A stretch of DNA of 64,000 nucleotides. It comes from Lonicera japonica (Eukaryota; Streptophyta; Magnoliopsida; Dipsacales; Caprifoliaceae). A program made the position numbers and the translations under genes. Below are positions 32,866 through 43,740 of this stretch, in pieces. Under the pieces are notes generated by a model. That model made no database searches. It saw only the letters and a program-made list of their open reading frames with translations, and was not told the DNA's origin. Numbering within the stretch: the first letter of the stretch is position 1; every line of letters starts with the position of its first letter. The stretch is from contig JAKCWG010000770.1 of NCBI GenBank assembly GCA_021464415.1, positions 1 to 64,000 on the forward strand, in the 5' to 3' direction.

Positions 32866-35800
32866 TTAGGCATAAGTCGGGTCTTCGAGAGGGATGGACT
32901 CCTCTCGACTTGGGAATTCCAAAAATGGCTTTAAACGTTGTCCATTCACTTTGAAAACATAGCCAGTTTTGGGATCCTCAACTTGCACAGCCCCAAAAGG
33001 AAATACATGACGGACAATGTATGGGCCGGTCCAACGAGACTTCAATTTCCCGGGGAAGAGATGCAAACGAGTATCATAAACAAGAACTTTGTGCCCAAGT
33101 TTGAATTCTTTCCTTAAAATAGATTTATCATGAAAGATTTTGGCACGTTCCTTGCTTATCTTTGCATTATCATATGCATCTCTTCTCAATTCCTCGATTT
33201 CATCAATTTGCAACTTACGGTCAAGCCCGGCTTTTTCGAAATCACAATTAACCATCTTAGTTGCCCAGTATGATTTGTGTTCCAACTCTACTGGCAAATG
33301 ACATGGTTTTCCGTACACCATACGATAGGAAGACATATATAAAGTTGTTTTGTACGCAGTACGGTAAGCCCAAAGTGCATCGATCAGTCTTAAGGACCAA
33401 TCCTTGCGGTTCGGGTTTACCGTTTTCTCTAGAATCTGTTTGATCTCCCTATTTGCCAGCTCGGCTTGACCGTTAGTCTGAGGGTGATAAGCGAGCGATA
33501 CTTTGTGGTTTACACCATACTTTTGCATTAATGATTGAAATGGTTTATTGCAAAAGTGAGTACCGCCATCGCTTATTATTGCCTTAGGAGTGCCAAAACG
33601 TGCAAGAATGTTGTATTTCAAGAATCGGATCACCACTTTGTGATCGTTTTTCTTGCACGCTTGGGCTTCCACCCACTTTGAAACATAGTCTACAGCAACT
33701 AGAATGTAAAGGTTACCGTAGGAGGACGGGAATGGTCCCATGAAGTCGATGCCCCAGCAATCGAAGATTTCAATCATCAGAATGGGATTGAGAGGCATCA
33801 TGTTTCTCTTAGAGATCCCTCCAAGCATCTGGCATCTTGGACATGCCTTGCAAAAATGTTGTGCGTCCTTAAAGAGCGAAGGCCAGTACAGTCCGCTTTG
33901 CAAAATCTTAGCGGTTGTCTTCTTTGATGAGAAATGTCCTCCGCAAGCTTCAGAATGACAGGAAGACAGAACTCTCTTTACTTCTTGGTCTGGAATGCAC
34001 CTCCGGATAATTTGATCCGCACAATATTTAAATAGGTACGGTTCATCCCAATAGAATCGCCTCACTTCACTCAAGAACTTCTTTCTATCTTGTGCGCCCC
34101 ATGCTTTCGGTATTTTGTCGGTTACAAGATAGTTTATAATGTCGGCATACCATGGGAGTGTCGAGATTGCCAACAGTTGCTCATCCGGGAACGAATCTTG
34201 GATCGGGCTTTCTTCAATGTTGTTTGTAAAAGTGAGACGAGACAGATGATCGGCCACCACGTTCTCGACTCCCTTTTTGTCCTTGATGCTCAAATGAAAT
34301 TCTTGCAATAGGAGTATCCACCTCAAAAGCCGCGGCTTGGAATCTTTCTTTGTGAATAGGTACTTCAATGCCGTGTGATTCGTGAAAATAACAATGGGCG
34401 ATCCTATCAAGTAGGATCGAAACTTGTCCAAGGCGAAAACAATTGCTAGAAGTTCTTTCTCTGTCGTGGTATAATTCATTTGCGCATCATTCAAGGTCCT
34501 ACTTGCATAGTATATCACACTCGGTTTCTTGTCTTTCCGTTGACCAAGAACCGCTCCCACCGCATAGTCACTTGCGTCGCACATGAGCTCGAATGGCAAG
34601 CTCCAATCCGGTGCCTGCATAATCGGCGCAGTAGTGAGCATATGCTTCAGAGAGATGAAGGCTTCCTCGCACTTGGCATCCCACTCAAAGGGTGCATCCT
34701 TGAGAACTAGATTACACATTGGCTAGGAAATGGAACTTAAGTTCTTGATAAACCTCCTATAAAACCCGGCATGTCCTAGAAATGATCGAACATCTTTGAC
34801 ATTCTTGGGCGTAGGAAGTTTGGTAATCAAATCGATTTTAGCTTTATCCACTTCAATTCCCTCAGACGAAATGATGTGCCCCAAAACAATTCCCTTGGTA
34901 ACCATAAAATGGCACTTCTCCCAATTCAATAACAATTGTTTTTCCATGCATCTTCCCAATACCTGTTCCAGGTTAGTCAAGCAATTGTCGAATGATTTAC
35001 CATAGACGGTAAAGTCATCCATAAAAACTTCCAAAGTCCTTTCCACTATATCGCTAAAAATACTTAGCATACACCGTTGGAAAGTGGCCGGTGCATTACA
35101 TAGACCAAAGGGCATTCTTCGATAAGCGAAGGTGCCAAAAGGACATGTAAAGGTGGTTTTTTCTTGATCATCTAGGTCAATCTCAATTTGATTGTACCCG
35201 GAAAAACCATCGAGGAACGAGTAATATTCATGGCCCGCTACCCTCTCTAGAGTTTGACCTAAAAAGGAGAGTGGGAAATGATCTTTACGAGTTGCCTCAT
35301 TGAGTTTACGGTAGTCAATACACATTCGCCACCCAGTGGTGACTCTTTGCGAAATCAACTCGTTTGATTCGTTCTTGACTACTGTAAGACCCGATTTTTT
35401 CGGTACCACTTGAGTTGGACTAACCCATTTACTATCCGAGATTGGATAGATGATCTTTGCATCCAACAATTTCAACACCTCGTTCCTAACCACTTCTTGC
35501 ATGTTAGGATTCAACCGGCGTTGAAATTGCCTCGATGTTTTTGCCCCATCCTCCAAGTGAATTTTATGTGTACAAATCAAAGGGCTTATTCCTTGGAGGT
35601 CGGCAAGAGTCCAACCAAAAGCTTTTTTGTATTTACCAAGCAAATAAACTAACCTTACCTCTTGGTCGTCCGAAAGTTCGGACGAGATGATGACAGGGAA
35701 AGTATCTGAAGCTCCCAAAAAGGCATACTTCAAATTGCTCGGCAATGGCTTGAGATCAATTTTTCCTTCAAGCTTTTTGGTGGGAGATTGTGTGTTTTCT

Positions 35801-38223
35801 TCTTTCTCCGAGAATTCAACTTGTTTGTCAGACAAAGAAAACACTTGCATACAATCCTCGGGTTCATCCATTGACTCCGATTTGAAATTTTCCACAAAGT
35901 AGTCTTGGATACATGACTCTATCATGTTCACGTGTTCACTTTCCTCATCATCATCGTCATCTCTTTGATTGCTCAAAGAGAACACGTTTAGCTCTAGAGT
36001 CATGTTTCCGAATGCTAACTTCGCAATTCCATTTTTGCAATTTATTATAGCGTTAGAAGTAGCAAGAAATGGTCGCCCAAGGATAACCGGAATCTCCTTA
36101 GTGGGATTCGACACGGGTTGCATGTCGAGGATGATAAAATCAACCGAAAAATAAAACTTGTCAATTTGAACAAGCACATCCTCGACTATCCCTCTTGGGA
36201 TCTTAACGGATCGATCCGCTAATTGAATCGTAACCCTCGTGGGTTTTAATTCGCCTAACCCCAATTGTTGATAAACCGAATATGGGAGCACATTAACACT
36301 TGCTCCCAAATCTAACAATGCGTTCTTTATCCTACAATTTCCTATGACACACGAAATTGTGGGACATCCGGGGTCTTTGAACTCGGGGGCTCTCGTGCCT
36401 TGCATGAGGGAGCTCACTTGCTCCGCCATAAAGGCCTTTTTCTTGACATTCAACCTTCGTTTGGTAGTACATAAGTCCTTGAGGAACTTAGCGTACGAAG
36501 GTATTTGCTTGACCGCGTCAAGCAATGGAATGTTGATTTTCACTTGTCTAAAAACATCCAAAATCTCAGCATTAGATTTGGACGGTTGGTTCAATCTCTC
36601 CGAAAATGGAACTTTGATCCCATTTTTGATTTTTTCAAGATCCTCTTTTCCTTGTTTTTCTTCCTCTCTCTTCTTTTCTTCACTCACAACTTTTTCAACC
36701 TCCGACTCCTCAATATTCGTAGATTCAACTATGTTCGCTACCTTGGGGGTTTTAGGAACAATAGTTTTGTCTACCTCCTTTCCATTCCTTAGGATAGTGA
36801 CAGATTTGAGTTCTTCTAACTTGGTGCTAGACTCTCCTCCCTCTATGACTTGAACTTGGCCTCTAGGATTAACTAAAGGTTGAGAGGAGAATTTTCCCTT
36901 CTCTTGGGTAGCTAGGGCGGTGGTGAGTTTAGACATTTGAGTTTTTAACTCACCCACATCACGATCCATTTTATCCACAAATGATCTCAACAAAGCTTCC
37001 AAGTTTTGGTTGGGATTTTGATTCTGAGGTGGAGCAAAAGAGTTTTGAGGTTGTTGTTGTTGCCTTTGGTTTTAATGATATTGGTTGTGGTTCTGACTTT
37101 GATTTCCTCCCCAACTGAAATTGGGGTGATTCTTCCATCCCTCATTTTACCTTTGAGAATAGGGATCGTTTTGGTTACGGTTTTGGTTGTACTGGTGTAA
37201 AGCATTGACTTGGGCGGGATTTTTGAGGACTTCCCGAAAAGAGGGAATGGTAGGGCAATCCTCGGTAGTGTGTCCTGAATTTTCACAAATGACACACAAC
37301 TGACTCGAGGATACTACGTTGACCTCCTTAAGCTTACTTGCTTCCATTGCCTCTACTTTCTTAGACAATTGGAATAACCTCGCACCTATGTCATCCTCGT
37401 TGGACACTTGGTACAACCCACCCCTTCCTTGAGTTTTGGCTTTGGGTTCATCGGAATAGGTGTTCCAATTTTGAGCACCTTCTGCTAATTCATCAAAATA
37501 CAATAAAGCCTCATCGGGATTCTTACTCAAGAATTGACCATTACACATGGTCTCAACAAATGTACGCATATCGGGGGTGAGAGATTCATAGAAAAAACTA
37601 ACAAGGCTCCACGTTTCGTGACCATGGTGAGGGCATGCCTTTAGAAGTTCCCTGTATCTTTCCCAACACTTATAAAAACTTTCGTTTTCTTTTGGCGAAA
37701 AATTTGATATAGCCCTTCTTAAAGCGTTGGTTCTATGGACGGGAAAGAATTTTTTTAGAAACTCCGCCTGAAGCTCTTGCCAAGACTGAATTTATTGCGG
37801 TCTTTGAGCATTTAGCCAAATTTTTCCTTTGTCTTTGAGGGAGAAAGGGAAGAGCTTTAAACGCATGACATCCTCATTAACATTTGCCTCACGGAATGTG
37901 GAGCAGACTTCTTCAAAGTCTTTCAAATGCAAGTATGGGTTTTCCGACTCCATACCATGAAAAGAAGGGATATCTTGAAGCATACCCGGTTTGAAAGAGA
38001 ACGCTTCGGCTTGGCCAGCGGGAAGCACAATGCACGAATTCGAAGTTGCCCGAGGCGGTTGAAGGTAGTCCCTCATGGTCCTAACAGGAGGAACATTGTT
38101 GGCACCTTCCCCTTCATTATCGCTCTCGTGATCCGCTGCTCTTTCTTGGTTTGCCATTCTTGGAGATGTGGGGGGGCTAATTCGAATGTCCACGAACAAT
38201 CGCCCTTGCATGGGCTTGGACAA
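32866..38223 (-). pseudogene. gag-pol: Athila gag-pol, one continuous frame broken only by four nonsense codons
   Basis: Coding runs on the minus strand from 38223 to 32866 in a single frame. Gag motifs TMRDYLQPPR and ENPYLHLKDFEEV are at the start, and a CCHC knuckle CVICENSGHTTEDC near 37290. Protease motif LLDLGASVNVLP is near 36310, RT has FMDDFTVYG near 35010, RNase H has [18 protein letters not shown] near 34580. Integrase has a zinc motif near 33940-33820, then [15 protein letters not shown] and GQAELANRE, giving D, D and E. In-frame stops are at 37792-37794, 37147-37149, 37072-37074 and 34723-34725. No frameshift was found. It would encode the full replication machinery but is non-functional as read. 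Confidence 0.9.
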
Positions 38224-38353
38224 TGATTCGAATCGCTCCTTGGGAACTCTACAAAATCAAACAAGAATAAGGGAGAAAAATAAATTAATTAAATGGAGAC
38301 ATACTCACAGAGAATGGTTTTATACAAAACCCGAGATCCGCCTTTTGCCTTGT

Positions 38354-38370
38354 CCCCAGCAACGGCGCCA
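38354..38370 (-). other. Primer binding site of the Athila element
   Basis: Plus strand CCCCAGCAACGGCGCCA, complementary to the tRNA-Asp 3' end with one difference, six bases before the LTR. Athila elements commonly use this tRNA. Confidence 0.88.
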
Positions 38371-38376
38371 AAAACT

Positions 38377-39963
38377 TGACGCATCTAGAATATCACGTTG
38401 TGTTAGAGCCCAAGTGCAGGCACGTCAAGTTGTAATATAGTCTCAGAAGTCCGAGTGTCGAACCACAAGGATAAGTGAAAAGGAATGGAATGGATTTACG
38501 GTTTTCAGATTTTGTGAGTGGATTTGTTGTAGAACAATGTAAATGTAAAACAATTGTGAAAATTAATAAGAAAACACTAAGGTAGGTGGAGGTTAGTTAC
38601 GATTTAAGAAACGGTGATCATTAGCTCATACAAAGATTACAACACAAGGGTTCTCGAGATATGGGGAATGTTGGTGTATCTCTCAATAGCAAAGGGTGCG
38701 ACGCTAGGCGACTCATTCCCGAATTGAAGCTATATCAAGAGAGAGACAAACGACATTCCACCAAAGACGAGGTTATCATTCCTACTTCTTAGCTACGGGT
38801 GTGAAGCAAGGCAACCTATTCTCGGTGAAGCTAATCCGAGATAGATATGACAAACTCATCATAAAAAGATTTTTCATAAAGCAAGTGTATGTAATCTCAT
38901 GATTTAAAGAATGAAAATTAAAAAGTAAATCCAAACAATGAAACGGAATGAAGTTTATGGGATAAATTTGTCATCTCATCTTTTATCATTTATGGTAGAA
39001 AACAAAGAGTTTAAGTATCACATAAAGTGTAAGAAGCACTCAATGTATCAATAAATGAATAAAAAATGAGATTAACAAATTTATAATCCATCTATGGAGT
39101 TTTAAGAACTATTCATAATTTCTACGAAGAGGAAAAAGCTCCATAGATGGGGGAAAAGACTACAAGCTTTCTAGAACCATATAAATATGTTGTATGTTCA
39201 TTAACAACCAAGCACTAAATATACAAGGCATATAAAGTCTTAATTTATTATGAATATACCTAGAAAGCTTATAACAATGGAGGAAATGAAGAAGAAAAGG
39301 ATTTACAACTATTTGTCAAACTTTAAACATGGATTGAGCCATAAATCACCAAATATTATATCGCGATTCACCTCCGTAACCTTAGTAAAAGACTACTCCA
39401 TAATACTCGAAACAAGGATTATAGAAGAAGCATTCATTTCTTAAAATCAAAGTAAACTTACAAGAAGAAGAAGAAATTACAAGGTGTTAGCTCTCCCTTC
39501 TCTCTAAAACTTGTACAAAAAAAACTAGATATATTAGCCTAGAAGCGAAGAGAAATAATATATATTAAAAGGTTGCAAAATATCTAACTAAATATCTAAA
39601 ATAGCTTGAACCACTAAAATAGCCCATTTTGGGTGTGAAATGGCCAAGTTGCCAGGCCATGATCGATCATGGTTATGCGCATGATCGATCATGGAAGTGC
39701 TCTGCCAGAAAATTTTGGTTCCATGATCGATCATGGTTATGCCCATGATTGATCATGGTTTTGGAATTTCTTCACTCAGCACTTTGCAAGCCTCCAAGCC
39801 TGCTCTTGATCACTCTATGCAATGCCATTGTATTCCAATCCTACAAACACATGGAATACTACAAAGTACACACCAACTTGGGCCATGTTAGATACAAAAC
39901 TCGCTAAAGCACTAATCTCGAGATAAGTGGATAATTAGGCAGAATTAAAGCAACAAACGCGTC
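38377..39963 (-). repeat. 5' LTR of the Athila element, truncated by element B
   Basis: Starts TGACGCATCTAG like the split LTR and aligns with it to ACGCGTC, where element B begins. The last roughly 50 bp (to TTTGTCA) are missing; they should have resumed after element B but were removed by the deletion at 58344. Confidence 0.9.
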
Positions 39964-41353
39964 TGTGAGAATCCGGACCCATACCCCCGAGAAGGAGAAA
40001 AGAGTAGTCCTTTCTCGGTTTTATTTGAAAACGTGTTTTGTAGAGTCGCCAGTTTGTTTTACGAGAAAACAAACAAAAGGTCGTACGAAGGATAATTCGA
40101 AAACGAACTATCTTTCATACGTTTGAAACCAGAGATTTATTTTGAAAATTGACTTTGCTAGGGTTCGGGAACTACATTACGAATTGGGAAGGTGTTAGGC
40201 ACCCAATTCGCCCTTTCGGTCTCTTAATGGATCATGTATTTAATTCCTATTTTAGATATCTTGCAAGTAGTTCGAATGGTTTTTTAGAATAGTCCTTTCC
40301 GGATAAATTTAGTTTAAAACAATATTTTGAAATCAGACTCGAGCTTTGCGAGCGCCTACGTATTCATTCATAGAATGAAATCAGAGTCTCGTAGTTCCTT
40401 TCTTTTGGAAACTGTTTTTGTATTTTTGTTTGTTTTGAAAACGTGTCAAAACAGGTTTTAGATTTCTTGTAAAACTTAGAAAGGATTTGTTTTGAAAGCA
40501 GTGAACTTCTTTGCAAGTTATCTAATTTTCTATATTAAAAACGAAATTAAATGCAGTACTGAAATTAAGGATTTGGTAGAAAGTTATACCTGCTGCGCTT
40601 GCAGAAGATAGGAGGACTTTGCCTTGACTTCCTTCTCTCTCTAAAGCTTTCTCTCTCTAGAGCTTTCTCTCACTAGCCTTCTCTCTCACTAGCCTTCTCT
40701 CAGAATTTCTCTAAAAATGACTTTCTAGAGACTTTGACAAAGCTCCTACTTACCCAAAATACTATTCAATGTTGATGCCTCTAAAATGGGATCCCAAGGG
40801 TCCTATTTATAGCAACATTTGCGCCAAAAACGCTCCAAAAGAGGCCAACCGCAGGGGTAGCCGCATGGGGTGCGGCTAGGGGGTGCGGCTAGGAGGTGCC
40901 AACCGTACGGTTGGCAGGTAGCCGTACGGTTGGGCGTGCGACAGGGGGGTGCGGCTAGGAGGTGCCAACCGTACGGTTGGCAGGTAGCCGTACGGTTGGG
41001 CGTGCGACAGGGGGGTGCGGCTAGGAGGTGCCAACCGTACGGTTGGCAGGTAGCCGTACGGTTGGGCGTGCGACAGGGGGGTGCGGCTGGCTCATAAAAA
41101 AATGTGCAGGAGCGCTCGGAAAAAACCAAATTTCTAACGGGGCGCTGCCCCGCACCCCGCGACTTGACCGGGCAGGTCGATCCCCGTCCTAGTAAGCGAA
41201 GAGGCAACAAGGGGGTATCTTAGACTCCCAACGCGTCCAAAATTGGAGTCTTTCCTATCAGTCTTTCTACATGTATGATGATTCATGATTAAATGCAGGA
41301 TGCTTTTAAAAAAATCAGTATTCGCACGAGAGTCGTGGATTGGGGTGTTCACA
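39964..41353 (-). repeat. 3' LTR of element B (1390 bp, complete)
   Basis: TGTGAGAATCCG...GGGGTGTTCACA, followed by the purine-tract complement GACCCTCTCG. Contains the promoter array at 40803-41095. Confidence 0.95.
40803..41095 (-). promoter_or_regulatory. Element B U3 promoter: three 66-bp repeats with CCAACCGTACGGTTGG palindromes
   Basis: On the minus strand TATAAATAG is at 40803-40811. Upstream, a 66-bp unit is repeated three times. Each unit has the perfect 16-bp palindrome (40899-40914, 40965-40980, 41031-41046) and one AGCCGTACGGTTGGG site. The palindrome carries a MYB-core-like CGGTTG on both strands. The same motif family stands upstream of both antisense genes. Confidence 0.7.
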
Positions 41354-41870
41354 GACCCTCTCGTCCCGGGATTCTTGTCCCCAAGAATACTGGGATGATA
41401 AGAAGACAACGATTCACGACTCTCGGGTGAATCAGAGTATACCCTTTCTGGCATGCGGATTCTTTTGTGTTTCAGGTGGTGCAACCCAAAAATTGCCCCT
41501 TTCCTTTTGGCCGGGCGATACGATACATCAACCTTTTCTCCCATCTACCCTCAGTGATACATTACCCTCAGTGGCACACCACCCTCAGTGTGTAGGACTA
41601 CACGAGGGGGCTTGGCATTTTACCGAATCCAAATGATTGTGGTGGGAAATGAGTGTTCTTGAAGCTTTCCCATTTCTTAGGGAGAAGTGAGAGAATCTTC
41701 TTGGTCTTGTGGTGTATCCCTTCGTGGGGTGTGGTACTAAGAGAAATTTCCATCTTTGAAAATGTTAATCAGATTCCCTTCGTGGGGAATGTGTGGATAA
41801 AGCTATTCCTTTCATGGGGAATGCGCGGACAAATTTATTCCCTTCATGGGGAAAGGGGATTGGAGAAAAT
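41354..41870 (-). other. Polypurine tract and 3' region of element B
   Basis: Minus strand CGAGAGGGTC (41354-41363) directly precedes the 3' LTR. The stretch also holds ACCCTCAGTG repeats near 41550-41600 and degenerate first units of the 116-bp repeat from about 41760. No gene is seen. Confidence 0.75.
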
Positions 41871-42629
41871 TCCCATCGTGGGGAATGCGAAGAATTCTTA
41901 CTTTGAAGAATCCGAAGAAAATTCCCTTCTTGGGGAACACGTGGAGTCGTTATTTCCGTTCTTGGGGAAAGGGGTTTCGGAGAAATTCCCATCGTGGGGA
42001 ATGCGAAGAATTCCTATCTTTTCAGGAATTCGAAAAATTCCCTTCGTGGGGAACACGTGGAGTCGTTATTTCCCTTCTTGGGGAAAGGGGTTTCGGAGAA
42101 ATTCCCATCGTGGGGAATGCGAAGAATTCCTATCTTTTCAGGAATTCAAAAAATTCCCTTCGTGGGGAACACGTGGAGTCGTTATTTTCCTTCTTGGGGA
42201 AAGGGGTTTCGGAGAAATTCCCATCGTGGGGAATGCGAAGAATTCCTATCTTTTCAGGAATTCGAAAAATTCCCTTCGTGGGGAACACGTGGAGTCGTTA
42301 TTTCCCTTCTTGGGGAAAGGGGTTTCGGAGAAATTCCCATCGTGGGGAATGCGAAGAATTCCTATCTTTTCAGGAATTCGAAAAATTCCCTTCGTGGGGA
42401 ACACGTGGAGTCGTTATTTCCCTTCTTGGGGAAAGGGGTTTCGGAGAAATTCCCATCGTGGGGAATGCGAAGAATTCCTATCTTTTCAGGAATTCGAAAA
42501 ATTTCCTTCGTGGGGAACACGTGGAGTCGTTATTTCCCTTCTTGGGGAAAGGGGTTTCGGAGAAATTCCCATCGTGGGGAATGCGAAGAATTCCTATCTT
42601 TTCAGGAATTCGAAAAATTCCCTTCGTGG
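41871..42629. repeat. Tandem repeat, about 6.5 copies of a 116-bp unit
   Basis: Unit starts (TCCCATCGTGGGGAATGCGA) recur at 41871, 41987, 42103, 42219, 42335, 42451 and 42567, exactly 116 bp apart. The copies are almost identical. Because 116 is not a multiple of three and the unit has no stop in any plus frame, all three frames are open, giving three overlapping spurious ORFs. Confidence 0.95.
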
Positions 42630-43460
42630 CCTTGTTGCCATGATTCTATTACTCAGACACTGCCTTGTTTGATTTTCCAAAAAAAAGATATGTTAGAGAG
42701 AATTGCTTGCGAGGGGAAGTGCTTTTCGTTCCTTTCCTTCCTACCCTCAGTTTTGACCTTTATTGGGAATCGGACTTCTGAATCAACTTTTTTTTGTAGC
42801 AACTTTCGGACCGCTGTGCATGGATTTTTGGGATTTGGCATCTCTCTACCCTCAGTTTTCTTCTGTTTGGTCATGGGGATGGAAATTCGTCTGGAATTCT
42901 CAATAGCCTTCAAGCTATCCTCTGATTTTTTTCACAGGGAAGATGCTGGTCCTGTATCGTTTTCTGTTTTTCGATACCCTTATTGCTCCCTCTTTTGATT
43001 ATCCGGCCTTATATTTTTTTGGGCTTTCGGATTTTCCTTGCTTTTTCTTTCGCGGATTTTTCCAAAACAGGAGCCTTACTCACCTAAGATGTAGCCCTCC
43101 GCCTTTTGGCATAGCTGTCACTCTTAGTGTGGCTCTCCCTGTCGATTTTCGTCATTTCTGTTTATCTCACTTTTCCCTCTCTTGGACCAACGGGATTTTC
43201 CCTTTTCTACTATTTCAATTTTTTCTGGTACCCGATTCTTCTTTTACACCTTCCCTGTTTATTTAATCAGATTCGAGCCTTCCGGACAATGGATCCATCC
43301 TATTGAATTTCGGTTCCTCCACAGACTTTAGAGTGTCAAACTTCGGGCATTGATTAGTCATCTCGTGCGTGTGTGTGAGTCTTGGTCCTCTTGTGTCTTG
43401 GGAAGAGAGTTTACCCCCACCCCCCGTTTTTTTTTTTTTTTTTTTTTGGTCAAACTGGTC
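42630..43460. other. Non-coding stretch of element B before antisense gene 1
   Basis: Contains the block near 43080-43240 shared with element A and a run of about 20 T at 43427-43447. Its open frames are extensions of the tandem-repeat frames and show no known motif. Confidence 0.65.
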
Positions 43461-43632
43461 AAAAATGAGGGTAGCCGCACGGGGTAGCCGCAGGGCGTGC
43501 GGTTGGGGGTAGCCGCACAAGGTAGCCGCAGGGTTTGACCCCCCAGCCGTACGGCTGGCAGCCAACCGCACGGTTGGGGGCTAGCCGTACGGTTGGCTAG
43601 CCTGCGGCTGGACCCTATGATCTATAAATAGT
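43461..43632 (+). promoter_or_regulatory. Promoter of antisense gene 1: CCGTACGG palindrome cluster and TATA box
   Basis: CCAGCCGTACGGCTGG (43544-43559, a perfect palindrome), CCAACCGCACGGTTGG (43563-43578) and TAGCCGTACGGTTGGC (from 43583) stand 26 bp or more upstream of TATAAATAG at 43624-43632. The ATG is about 110 bp downstream of it. Motifs and TATA box match the element's own U3. Confidence 0.7.
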
Positions 43633-43740
43633 GGCCTGTTCAAAGCATTTTCGTCACTTCTTCTTGCGATCTCTCTCTCTAGCATATAAATATCTGATTT
43701 TTCAAAAACATTTAGTGGGTATTTGAGACGAGTGTGAGCG

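Larger units (their letters stand above)
15990..39963 (-). mobile_element. Athila-type gypsy retrotransposon inserted in Copia1
   Basis: Minus-strand element with LTR 15990-29715 (split by element A), interior 29716-38376 and LTR 38377-39963 (cut by element B). A primer site complementary to tRNA-Asp (38354-38370) and Athila-like gag, protease, RT, RNase H, integrase and an extra ORF downstream of integrase support the family. The left TSD would be GTTAT (15985-15989); the right one was deleted. LTR divergence is about 1.5% by eye plus indels, so it is younger than Copia1 and older than A and B. Confidence 0.92.

Noticed and set aside
40803..41210. Repetitive ORFs in the element B LTRs (also 58030-58374)
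   Set aside because: They are translations of the 66-bp promoter repeat on either strand inside LTR U3.
41653..42998. Three long overlapping plus-strand ORFs (up to 339 residues)
   Set aside because: They come from a stop-free 116-bp tandem repeat read in three frames and share the same cycling peptides; no domain is seen.
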